Under the pieces are notes generated by a model. It was given only the letters and a program-made list of their open reading frames with translations. It was not told where the DNA came from and did no database searches. This document shows, in pieces, positions 1-10,414 of a DNA stretch of 64,000 bases; the first letter of the stretch is position 1, and each line of letters starts with the position of its first letter. This DNA comes from Haematobia irritans (lineage: Eukaryota; Arthropoda; Insecta; Diptera; Muscidae): assembly GCF_050003625.1 (NCBI RefSeq), contig NC_134397.1, positions 152,106,691 to 152,170,690 of the forward strand, given 5' to 3'. Position numbers and translations under genes: made by a program.

Positions 1-297
1 ACCAATTGGAGATAATAATTGGTGAATTAAAGTAGTTTGAATGGAAACCACTTTGTTATCTAATACACACGTACCAATCCCAAATAGGCATTCAATGCTA
101 AATCAAATCAGGTTTATTTGAATGAATTATTGTAGATCTCGTTTTGAATAATAAGTGTATGCATCTTTAAGCATGATATTGATAATTTAAATGCATGTGA
201 GACACAAGTAATTTAGAGGTATAGAGAAGGAACCCAATGATTTAGTTTTGCAAAGTGTGACTCAGAAATGTAAAATTAACGTGGTTGCATCTTACAT
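1..297. other. AT-rich DNA without a recognised feature
   Basis: No coding frame, RNA gene or repeat family of this window is recognisable here. It is non-repetitive AT-rich DNA. Confidence 0.5.
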
Positions 298-375
298 ACA
301 CAGAAAAAATCACGAAAATTTTTCCAATTAAGGTATTCATTGAGTTTAAACAAATAATCAATTAAAATTTAAAAT
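298..375 (+). mobile_element. Fragment of TA-type MITE (family M2)
   Basis: The stretch starts CACACAGAAAAAATCACG and continues with AATTTTTCCAATTA. This matches the terminal sequence of the complete M2 MITE at 39862-40149 read from its right end. The far end is not recognisable, so this is a solo terminus. Confidence 0.45.
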
Positions 376-384
376 TACATTTTG

Positions 385-480
385 TATGTTTGTTAGAGAC
401 CACATTTAAGCATCACATAACAAATTTCACCCGGATCGGATGCAATTTGGTTCTCTAAGAGCCTCTGCAAGCCAAGTCAA
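385..480 (-). mobile_element. HINE-B body remnant
   Basis: About 90 bp match the reverse complement of the HINE-B unit (TTAGAGACCA, then CCCGGATCGGATG, then GCCTCTGCAAGCCAAG). It is degenerate and lacks both termini. Confidence 0.55.
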
Positions 481-507
481 GATCCTTGATGGAAGGTCAA
501 AGTCTTG

Positions 508-1581
508 TTTTTTATACAATAAACCACATAGTGGTCAGGGTATAATAAGTTTGATCGGCCAAAAAATGTGCCTACCAGAAATATTGATTTTAGCCCCCAT
601 AAAATATATACCGATCGACTCAGAATCACCTCCTGAGTCGATCTAGCGCTTGGTGTCCGTCCGTCTGTCCATGTATTTGTTGTTCACAGGATTCCGGTCG
701 CAATTATTAACCGATTTTAATGAAATTTGGTACAGGGAGTTTTTTGGGCACAAGGACGAACGCTATTGAATTTGAAAGAAATCGGATCAAATTTAGATAT
801 AGCTCCCATATATATGTATCGCCCGATTTCGACAAATGGGGTCACGTTGCGCGTTTTTTCAAACGGATCGTTACCAAATTTGGCAAAAGGTAATCTTTTC
901 TATCCCCCTTCAAGTCTGCAAAATTTCATGCAACTCGGTTCAGATTTAGATATAGCTCTCATATATATGTATCGCCCGATTTTCCCAAATTTGGCCACAA
1001 AACCTTTATTTATCAACCGATCTTACTCAAAGTTGGCTTAATGTAGTCTTCTATAGCACTAACTATATGTGCAAAAAATCATCGAAATCGGTTCAGATTT
1101 AGATATAGCTCCTATATATATATGTAAATCCCGATTTTCCCAAATTTGGCCATAGAACCCTTATTTATTAACCGATCTTACTAAAAGTTGGCTAGATCCA
1201 GTCCACTATAGTACTAACTATATGTGCAAAATTTCATCGAAATCGGTTCAGATGTAGATATAGCTCCCATATATGTATCACCCGATTTTGAAAAATTCCC
1301 CCCTAATAACCTTATGTTTGACCATGCCTCATTTCTTAACTGATCTTACTCAAATCTTGCACAATGTAACCTTTTGTGGTATTAATCAAACCCGCAAAAT
1401 ATTATGCAAATTGGTTCAGATTTAGATATAGCTTCCATATATATGCATCGCTCGATTTTCCCAAATTTGGCCATAGTACTCTTATTTATTAACCAATGTT
1501 ACTCAAATTTTGATGTACTAGCCGATCGTACTTATACGTACTTGTAGCTCTTACATAAGAATATTGCAATATCAATACAGC
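508..1581 (+). mobile_element. HINE-A copy 1, 3' end missing
   Basis: Begins TTTTTTATACAATAAACCACATAGTGG..AGGGTATAATAAG, the 5' palindrome of this family. A short GTCY array follows at about 655-672. The body repeats GATATAGCTCCCATATATATG: the AGCT of each unit falls at 801, 954, 1107 and 1262, giving spacings of 153, 153 and 155 bp. The same sequence recurs at 49157-50301 in the same orientation. The open frame at 727-1041 is a chance reading through the units. The true 3' terminus (ACTTGTTT type) is absent because a hAT-like end follows. Confidence 0.75.
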
Positions 1582-1697
1582 CAGTGTTGCTAGAAGTAGG
1601 GTAAATTCCCTATATGTAGGGTTTTTGTAATATTTAGCGTCTTGTACGGACGTAGGGCCACAATGTAGGATATTTTCACTCAACACAGTTTGTAATA
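1582..1697 (+). mobile_element. hAT-like element, 5' end fragment
   Basis: Starts CAGTGTTGCTAGAAGTAGGG and carries repeated GTAGGG motifs. The same terminus sits at the same place in the other HINE-A copy (50302), where the element has both ends. Here it is cut off by HINE-B at 1698. Confidence 0.6.
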
Positions 1698-3006
1698 ATT
1701 TTTATACCCTCCATCATAGGATGGGGGTATATTAACATTGTCATTACGTTTGCAACACATCGAAATATTGCTCTAAGACCCCATAAAGTACATATATTCT
1801 GGGTCGTGGTGAAATTCTGAGTCGATCTAAGCATGTCCGTCCGTCCGTCCGTCCGTCCGTCCGTCCGTCTGTTGAAATCACGCTAACTTCCGAACGAAAC
1901 AAGCTATCGACTTGAAACTTGGCACAAGTAGTTGTTATCGATGTAGGTCGGATGGTATTGAAAATGGGCCATATAGGTCCACTTTTACGTATAGCCCCCA
2001 TATAAAGGGACCCTCAGATTTGGCTTGTGGAGCCTCTAACAGAAGCATATTTCATCCGATCCGGCTGAAATTTGGTACATCGTGTTAGTATATTGTCTCT
2101 AACAACCATGCACAAATTGGTCCACATCGGTCCTTAATTATATATAGCCCCCATATAAACCGATCCCCCGATTTGGCTTTCGGAGCCTCTAAGAGAAGCA
2201 AATTTCATCCGATCCGGCTGAAATTTGGTACATGGTGTTAGTATATGGTCTTTAACAACCATGCAAAAATTGGTCCACATCGGTCCATAATTATATATAG
2301 CCCCCATATAAAACATTCTCCAGATTTGACCTCCGGAGCCTCTTGGAGGAGCAATATTCACCCGATCCGGTTCAAATTAGGCACGTGGTGTTAGTATATG
2401 GTCGCTACCAACCATACCAAAATTGGTCCAATCACACAAAAATTGGTCCATATCGGTTCATAATCATGGTTGCCACTAGAGCCAAAAATAATCTACCAAA
2501 ATTTTATTTCTATAGAAAATTTTGTTAAAATTTTATTTCTAGAGAAAATTTTGTTAAAATTTTATTTGGTTCATAATAAAATTTTCATCATTGTCAAAAT
2601 TTTATTTCTATAGAAAATTTTGTCAAAATTTTATTTCTATTGAAAATTTTGTCAAAATTTTTATTTCTATAGACAATTTTGTGAAAATATTATTTCTATA
2701 GAAAATTATGTTAAAATTTTATTTCTGTAGAAATTTTTTTCAAAATTTTATGTCTACTTTGTCAAACTGAATTATATACGTATTGGATCGACCTTTTTTG
2801 ATTTAATATATACCACGTATGGACTTACATACAATTTAGAAGATGGTGTTAGGAGGTTTTAAGATACCTTGCCATCGGCAAGCGTTACCGCAACTTAAGT
2901 AATTCGATTGTGGATGGCAGTGTTTAGATGAAGTTTCTACGCAATCCATGATGGAGGGTACATAAGCTTCGGCCTGGCCGAACTTACAGCCGTATATACT
3001 TGTTTT
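1698..3006 (+). mobile_element. HINE-B copy 1, both termini present
   Basis: The 5' end is TTTTTATACCCTCCATCATAGGATGGGGG. A GTCC/GTCT array lies at 1831-1870, followed by the conserved ACGCTAACTTCCGAACGAAA block. The body (about 1980-2480) holds units with GGTCCACATCGGTCCATAAT and ATAGCCCCCATATAAACC. An AT-rich minisatellite lies at 2490-2760. The tail contains TTCGGCCTGGCCGAA (hairpin) and ends CGTATATACTTGTTTT. The architecture matches DINE-1/mini-me/Helentron-associated elements of Diptera; there is no coding capacity. Short open frames at 1744-2001 and 2134-2361 are shadows of the repeat. Confidence 0.85.
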
Positions 3007-3009
3007 ACT

Positions 3010-3180
3010 TAACACATTTATGTTTATAGGCAATTATTTATTTATGGCAATAAATTAGTTTATGTTTGTATTTTATGTACCAAACATAATATGCTCTAAC
3101 AAATTAACATATATGTCGCAAACATTTTATGCTTGTTTATGAACACAATATGCTTGCTCTTACAAATGATGCCAATAAAA
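3010..3180 (+). repeat. M5 repeat (AACATAATATG-rich MITE remnant)
   Basis: Contains ACCAAACATAATATGCTC and AACATATATGTCGCAAACAT, which recur in similar order at about 33980-34060 and, inverted, at 52764-52905. No TIR or TSD is visible in this copy. Confidence 0.45.
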
Positions 3181-3281
3181 TAAATACTAAATAGTTGAGT
3201 TCCAAACATATAATTTTTACGCCTAAACATATGAAAAACAGTATTTTTTCCTACGTATATCATATACTAATCATCTTCTTA

Positions 3282-3473
3282 TCATCTCTTTCCAGTAACA
3301 CTCTCCTCGGGTTCGACAGTCAGAAATTTCATGTCATTCTTCTCATCGGGCAGCACATCAAAGACCACAGCGTTGGACGTTACAAAATTACTGCTAATAA
3401 CGGCCATGTGCCACTTCACATCGATTGGCTCACTTTTAGTGCAGCTTTATTCTCGTGTATATAACCTGTTAAG
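3282..3473. other. Coding-like GC-rich island; possible host exon, strand unresolved
   Basis: This short segment differs sharply from its surroundings in base composition and codon-like order. On the minus strand a frame is open from 3446 to a stop at 3282-3284, about 54 codons. It reads a balanced, acidic peptide containing DVKWHMAVISS, FDVLPDEKNDMKF and TVEPEE and ending in GKR. On the plus strand a good splice acceptor precedes it: TACTAAT branch-like motif at 3266, a pyrimidine tract, AG at 3294-3295. A frame is then open to a donor-like AAG|GTACAA at 3471-3476. Both readings cannot be right. I recognise no protein family. It could be an isolated exon of a gene with huge introns, or a pseudo-exon. 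Confidence 0.35.
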
Positions 3474-4293
3474 GTACAAATCTACACAACAATACCAAAA
3501 TGTCAATGATTCGCATTTACGATTATTATCTCTAAGATAACTTTATGGCTTTGATCTCAATTAAATACAAGAACAACTAATGCAGCAGAAATACAAAAAC
3601 ACACAGATCTATTTAACTGAAAGTAACCAAAAATGATAGAATAAAAGAAAAATCCAAACACCCGAAATTGAAATGTGTTATATTTAGCGTAAAATGATTA
3701 TGTCGTTGATTACAGATGGGGCAAAGGATTATGATAAATAAAAAGCTAATTATTTTTTATTAAAAGAGCAAAGGTATTTTGCGACAAATGTGGTGTGAAT
3801 GGTGGATATAGACCCCTTTTGTTTTTTTTTAGATTTATTTATACTATTCAATAATAAATAAATAAATGAATTAATTATATTTTTATAGTTATTATGATGA
3901 TATGGTTAAGACAAACAATAACACATTAACAACAAATGTGTACACATGTGTAATTGTTTATTAATTGTTTTTTCCATTTATGTATTCAATATTAATATGA
4001 GTGGCGTAGGTGGATGCCACAGTGGGGGCCATTGTGAGAAATATTGAAAGCATTAAGAATTTCAAAATTATTTAATGGAAACATTAAATATTGATATGAC
4101 AAGCTTTAAAATTGATATAAAACTATGCATGACCTACACTGAAAAAAAGATTAAAGATAAATACGAAAGATTATGAAACTGCAATTGCGGAACATTTTCA
4201 AAAAATTAAGAAAAAAAATTATTAAAGCAAACAAATTATCGTTAGCATAAAGTTCATAATCAATATAATTTTTGGACACGAATTTTGCATCCT
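3474..4293. other. Non-repetitive AT-rich DNA
   Basis: No convincing gene or RNA. There are A- and T-runs, and near 4136 a MITE-like ACACTGAAAAAAAGATTAAAG border without a partner. Confidence 0.45.
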
Positions 4294-4373
4294 ATTTTTA
4301 TACTCTCCAAGATAGGACATTAACTTTGTCATTCTGTTTGTAACACATCCACATATTGGTGTAAGACCCCATA

Positions 4374-4586
<213 letters not shown>

Positions 4587-4854
4587 GGGTTGTGGTGAAA
4601 TTCACGCTAACTTCCGAACGAAAGAAGCTATCGACTTCAAACTTGGCACAATATTGATGTAGGTCGGATGGTATTGCAATGGATCCCCACATTTGGATTG
4701 CAGAGCCTCGTAGAAAAGCAAATTTCATCCTATACGGTTGAAATTCGGTACGTGGTGTTTATATATAGTCTCTAACATATATGCAAACATTGGTCAAAAT
4801 CGGTCCATAATTGTATATTCATATTTCACTTCTGGCTCTCTAATTACTTATAGA

Positions 4855-5487
4855 CAGTGATGCCAATTTGGTGCTTTTAGCACCAAATTTAGTGCTTTTT
4901 AATTTTTGAAAAGCACCAAATTGCATATTTGGTGCCTTTTCAAAAAAAGCAACAACTTGCTGCTTTCTGGCATTTTCATTTAGTGCTTTTGGTGCGTTTT
5001 ATATTTCGAACAGTATTAAGTTTAATTCATACAAAAATTTTGATTAGACTTTCAAGAGCTTAAGAAACTCCACTCCAAATATAGAATTTGATTGTTATGA
5101 AGAAGGTATTGATTATTTTTTAATTAATATTGTTATTTAGGATATTCTGTAGAAAAGTCTAGCGACGAGTGTCGAATTTTTGAACATGATAAAGATGTCA
5201 TTAAAAACGTTTGTATTACATTCACAAAAGCACGCACAACTGAAATAAGCAATAGACTCCTTCCATATATTAATATTTTGAAAATTGAAAGACATTACTG
5301 ATCAAAATGAATTGAATGAAAGCATTAAAACTGATCAATGTGTAATTACAAATTCAATACACAAAAGTTCTACAATACATCTTCGGAAGTTTTTTTTTTG
5401 TAGTAGAGCATTTAATCTTCGATTTTGTGGTGGGAAGTGGTTAATATATTTTTGGTGCTTTTTGGTCTTTGGGAGTTGGCAACACTG
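4855..5487 (+). mobile_element. Non-autonomous hAT-like element with perfect 8-bp TSD
   Basis: Left end CAGTGATGCCAATTTGGTGC, right end GGGAGTTGGCAACACTG; the TIRs agree over about 12 bp (CAGTGNTGCCAA). CTTATAGA occurs at both 4847-4854 and 5488-5495, the 8-bp TSD typical of hAT. Subterminal regions repeat TTGGTGC/AGCACCAAA several times, possible transposase-binding sites. The 633-bp interior has no transposase. Confidence 0.9.
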
Positions 5488-5628
5488 CTTATAGACTCCC
5501 TATATATAGAGAGATTAAGAACTGAATTATATACATATTCAATCAGCCTGTTTTGTCTAAGATATACCCCGTATGGACTAACTAACAATACACTAGACGG
5601 TGTTCAAAATAAAATTATTTTCTTAATA

Positions 5629-6868
5629 AAAAAAGTATATACAGCCGTAAGTTCGACCAGGCCGAATTTTATGTACCCTCCACATTTTAGAAAAAACATT
5701 TTGACAAAATTTTCTATAGAAATAAAATTTTGACAAAATTTTCTATAGAAATAAAATTTTAACAAAATTTTCTATAGAAGTAAAATGTTGACAAAATTTT
5801 CTATAGAAATAAAATTTTGACAAAATTTTCTATAGAAATAAAATTTTGACAAAATTTTCTATAGAAATAAAATTTTGACAAAATTTTCTATAGAAATAAA
5901 ATTTTGACAAAATTTTCTATAGAAATAAAATTTTGACAAAATTTTCTATAGCAATAGAATCTTGACAAAATTTTCTACAGAAATAAAATTTTGACAAAAT
6001 TTTCATGACGTACCAAATTTTAACCGGATCCGATGAATTTTGGTCCTCCGAGAGCTCCGGAGGTCAAATCTGGGGATCGGTTTCAATGGGGGTTATATAT
6101 AATTAAGACCGGTATGGACCAATTTTTGCATGGTTGTTAGAGACCATATACTAACACCACATACCAAATTTCAGCCGGATCGGAAATTTGGTACATGGTG
6201 TTAATATGTACCAAATTTCAGCCCGATCGTATGAAATTTGCTTCTCTTAGAGGCCCCGCAAGCCAAATCTGGGGATCGGTTTATATGGGGGCTATGTATA
6301 ATTATGTACCTAGATGGACCAATTTTTCCGTGGTTGTTAAATACCATATACTAACACCATGTACCAAAATTCAGCCGGATTGGAATTTGCTTCTCTTGGA
6401 GGATCCGCAAGCCAAATTTGGGGGTCCGTTTGTATGGGGGCTATATATAATTATGAACCGATATGGACCAATTTTTACATGGTTGTTAGAGACCATATAC
6501 TAACACCATGTACCAAATTTCAGCCCGATTGTATGAAATTTGCTTCTCTTAGAGACTCCACAAGCCAAATTTGGGGATCGGTTTAATTGGGGGCTATACG
6601 TAAAAGTGGACCGATATGGCCCATATCAATACCATCCGACCTACACCAATAACAACTACTGCCAAGTTTCAAGTCGATAGCTTGTTTCGTTCGGAAGTTT
6701 GCGTGATTTCAACAGACGGACGGAGGACGGACGGACATGCTCAGATCGACTCAGAATTTCATCACGACCTAGTATATATATTCTTTATGGTGTCTTAGAT
6801 CAATATTTCGATGTGTTACAAACGGAATGACAAAGTTTATATACCCCCATGCTATGGTGGTATACTTA
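5629..6868 (-). mobile_element. HINE-B copy 3, reverse orientation
   Basis: Read in reverse it starts at 6868 (TATACCACCATAGCATGGGGG), has the GTCC array near 6715-6738, body units at 6010-6610, the 29-bp minisatellite, and a terminal TTCGGCCTGGTCGAA..TATACTTTTT near 5631-5685. Frames at 6195-6503, 6359-6586 and 6616-6798 are repeat shadows. Confidence 0.8.
5690..6006. repeat. 29-bp minisatellite, about 11 units
   Basis: The unit is AAAATTTTCTATAGAAATAA plus AATTTTGAC. Its centre (ATTTTCTATAGAAAT) is nearly palindromic. Units are highly similar to each other here. Confidence 0.95.
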
Positions 6869-6949
6869 ATAATACTTGGACCCGAAAATGTTAACCTTCC
6901 CTTAATAATTTTTTATTGATGTCGATCTATCTAACTTTCAATCTAGGCT

Positions 6950-7422
6950 AGGGACTACCTTACATATTCCAGGGGAACTAGAATCTGTTGGTATGCCCCG
7001 GGCTACCTGCAAGCTCATACTGCGTAAGAAGGCAGTTATGATGGTATCACTCCTGATATCTGCTATAACGGGTCGCTGCTTGATAGGCGATTTTGAAAAA
7101 AACTATAGGCGCGACGTATAATGAGCTGTCATGATGCGGAGGAAAAGGTATCAATTAAACACCTCTTGTGTGAGTGTCCTGCATTTTGTGTAAGGCGTAA
7201 GCAAATTTTAAGGGCATATACCTTTAGATTACTGGTGGACCTGGAAAACGTTAACTTAAGCAGTCTGCTAATGTTTTTGGAACAATGTGGTTGGTTCAAT
7301 AGGAGGAAATAATCGAGAAGGTTCAGCGGTTAAAACTAGAAGTGCCCATATGTAATAATGGACTGAATAGTCTAAGTGAGCCTGAATTTTAATCGGGCCG
7401 CCACTCTAACCTAACCTAACCT
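6950..7422 (+). mobile_element. 5'-truncated LINE (LOA/Jockey-like) with 17-19 bp TSD
   Basis: The insertion is bounded by CTAACTTTCAATCTAGGCT at 6931-6949 and 7421-7439; the first CTAA may belong to the tail, so the TSD is 17-19 bp. It contains the C-terminal end of ORF2, a 3' UTR and a (CCTAA)n tail. The 3' UTR segment GGACTGAATAGTCTAAGTG and the following GCCGCCACT are shared with the SINE family of this window, which points to a SINE/LINE partnership. 5' truncation plus a long TSD is typical of target-primed reverse transcription. Confidence 0.85.
7035..7312 (+). pseudogene. LINE ORF2 C-terminus (RNase H end and Cys/His knuckle), frameshifted
   Basis: Two frames must be joined. The first reads SLLISAITGRCLIGDF, resembling the end of the RNase H domain of LOA/I-type non-LTR elements. 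The second, from 7121, reads SCHDAEEKVSIKHLLCECPA and ends near CGWF, the usual C-x2-C/H-x4-C-type knuckle and terminal GWF of these ORF2 proteins. A frameshift or stop near 7106-7118 separates them. The stop is at 7310-7312, followed directly by the 3' UTR. Its function in an intact element would be replication of the LINE; this copy is dead. Confidence 0.75.
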
Positions 7423-7439
7423 AACTTTCAATCTAGGCT

Positions 7440-9088
7440 CTATATACAGAAAAAAGTCGATTTATGAAGTTTTTATCACTATCCAAACAAAAATAAAATT
7501 TTAGTTGCAAACCCCCCACACACACACCAGATTTTACTTCCATTTTGGATATCGTGTCAGTATGCTTGTGAGTTGTCTTCTATTTTGAAATTTCCCAAAT
7601 AGGGTAAAGAAAAAATTGAAGCTTTTCTCCCCCACCCAGAAAAAAAACCGAATTTGAATCAAAATTCCCCATTAGACATGTATTAACATAAACAATGACA
7701 GGACAATACCGCACAGTTTGGAAAATAGAAAACATATTCATATTTTACCGTGCTTATGCAGTGTATTTGTGTACATAATGAAAAGAAAAAATTGAATTAT
7801 TTAATGGTTGCGACAAACATATTATATTTTATGTTAGTCACAACCATGATGTATTTGATTGCGGCAAGTATGTTTATGTTTGACGAGAAATAATATGGTA
7901 GGCATATTTTCCGTTCAAAAATAACATAAATTTTCTTAAATGTTTGAAATAAATCGTAGAAGTGTAGGTTTTCTTATGCACATATACAAAATAATTTATA
8001 ATCAGTTTATCAAATGAATTTGTATGGTAAAAATTGGGCTAAAGTTTAAATTAACTTTTTGGAATATTGGGATTAGGGTCTTACTGTGCCCCGCTCAATT
8101 TTCTACTTTATTCACTTGTTGTTGTAGCTATACTTAATGTCTAAAATTATTTATTACCAAATTCCCCCACTGTGAAGAATTAAATACACTACTTCATCAT
8201 TCGTATTGCCAATTTTGAAATACTACACTATACCCACTCTAAAGAGTTCTATCCTCTTTTAACATATAAACCACAAATATGTATGAAATTAAATGATAAG
8301 ATACCATGATAATGATATTGATATGAATATGAAATAATTGAATATTGACTTAATATAATTAAATTGATAAATGTTCTGGGATGAGGGTGAACATAATCGG
8401 TTCCTCCATGCCTCCCCACACACATCATCCCAATGAACTTGTGTAGTTAAATAAATCTCTGTAATAATTGAAAAATTATTAAGTTAATCTAAGTCTACAA
8501 GGTAAAATTATATTATTACTGATACATATTGAAATATTGAATGTATTTTAAAAACCATAAAGCTCCCTCCCCCAAAACGACGAAAGTCATAAATCTGACG
8601 AAGCAAAAACGAAACGAGAAAGAGAGATATGGCGAAACGCCCAGATGGTTTATCCCCTCCATTTCTTTTAAATCCATCACCAATTAATTGTAATAGAGTG
8701 GTAACATTTTAAATGTGAACAAAAGAAACCGCTAGCAAAATTATTAATAATATTATATGCATAATTGCAGATTACAAAGGCGATGAATATATAAAAAAAC
8801 ATATACAATACAAAAACTTTGAATTACAGAACAAACAAAAAAAAAAATCAAACATGCTGTAAATTAATTATAAACATACAAAGTAAATTAAAAATTTAAT
8901 ATGGAGATTATAATAAAAGTATGACGATAATGATGATGTAATGTGAGCAAAATGAAGAAAAAAACAACATAATAAATAAATGAAATGTTAATTTTAAAAT
9001 AACTCAATGGTTTCTCATTTTATGGTCCAAGGTAAGTACATTTCTTAAAGGAAGTGTATATGCACTCCGAACAAAATATAGCTTTAGT
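7440..9088. other. Non-repetitive host-like DNA
   Basis: About 1.65 kb with few repeats, the longest clean stretch in the left half. A less AT-rich patch lies at about 8565-8670 (CGACGAAAGTC..ATGGCGAAACGCCC). AAACAT-rich sequence near 7800-7890 resembles M5. No gene is recognised. Confidence 0.5.
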
Positions 9089-9235
9089 CAGTGTTGCCAG
9101 TATTGGGGACATTTCCCCAAATTGGGGATAGTTTTTAGTGAATGGGGACGAAATTTCTGAGTTGTGGGCTTGGGGATTTTTGTGGGAAATTCTTTTGAGA
9201 AATAGGTTTAAACTTATGTAACAAAACTGCTAAAA

Positions 9236-10400
9236 TTCTTTTTCTAAAGAAAATTTTGTCAAAATTTTATTTTTATAGAAAATTTTGTGAACATTTTATT
9301 TGTATGGAAAATGTTGTCAAAATTTTAATTCTATAGAAAATTTTGTCAAAATTTTATTTCTATATAGAACATTTTGTCAAAATTTTATTTCTGCAGAAAA
9401 TTTTGTCAAAATGAAAATGTGCCAAAATTGTATATCTAAAGAGAATTTTCCCAACATTTTATTTCTATAGAAAATTTTGTCTAAATTTTGTTTCTATATA
9501 GAAAATTGCTAAAATTCTGTTTCTATAGAAAATTTTGCCAAAATTTTATTTCTATAGAAAATTTTGTCAAAATCTTAGTTTTATAGAAAATTTTGTCAAA
9601 ATATTATTTTTATAGAAAATTTTGTCAAAATTGTATTTCTATATAGAACATTTTGTCAAAATTTTATTTCTACAGAAAATTTTGTCAAAATGAAAATGTG
9701 CCAAAATTTTATATCTATAGATAATTTTCCCAAAATTTTATTTCTATAGAAAATTTTGTCTAAATTTTATTCCTATATAGAAAATTGCAAAAATTCTATT
9801 TCTATAGAAAATTTTGCCAAAATTTTATTTCTATAGAAAATTTTGTCAAAATCTTAGTTTTATAGAAAATTTTGTCAAAATATTATTTATATAGAAAATT
9901 TTGTCAAAATTGTATTTCTATATAGAACATTTTGTCAAAATTTTATTTCTACAGAAAATTTTGTCAAAATGAAAATGTGCCAAAATTGTATATCTATAGA
10001 AAATTTTGTCTAAATTTTATTTCTATAGAAAATTTTGTCTAAATTTTATTTCTAAAGAGAAAATTGCTAAAATTCTATTTCTATAGAAAATTTTGTCAAA
10101 ATTTTATTTCTATAGAAAATTTTGTCAAAATTTTATTTTTATAGAAAATTTTGTCAAAATATTATTTTTATAGAAAATTTTGTCAAAATTGTATTTCTAT
10201 ATAGAACATTTTGTCAAAATGAAAATGTGCCAAAATTGTATATCTATAGAGAATTTTCCCAAAATTTTATTTCTATAGAAAATTTTGTCTAAATTTTATT
10301 TCTATATAGAAAATTGCTAAAATTCTATTTCTATAGAAAATTTTGTCAAAATTTTATTTCTATAGAAAGTTTTTTTCAAAAGTTTATTTCAACATGAAAT
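9236..10400. repeat. Minisatellite of about 29-bp units with 279-bp higher-order period
   Basis: Units vary around TTTTATTTCTATAGAAAATT plus TTGTCAAAA. A distinctive variant, TGAAAATGTGCCAAAA, starts at 9412, 9691, 9970 and 10220: spacings of 279, 279 and 250 bp (279 minus one unit). Other variants (TATATAGAACATT; TATATAGAAAATTGC) recur in the same order within each block, so whole blocks were duplicated. Confidence 0.9.
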
Positions 10401-10414
10401 TTGTCAAAATTTTA

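Noticed and set aside
1831..1870. GTCC arrays as independent microsatellites
   Set aside because: They are a fixed part of each HINE 5' region, so they were annotated with the elements.
5690..6006. Regular units of about 29 bp resembling a CRISPR array
   Set aside because: Units abut without unique spacers, the host is eukaryotic, and no cas genes exist; it is a minisatellite.
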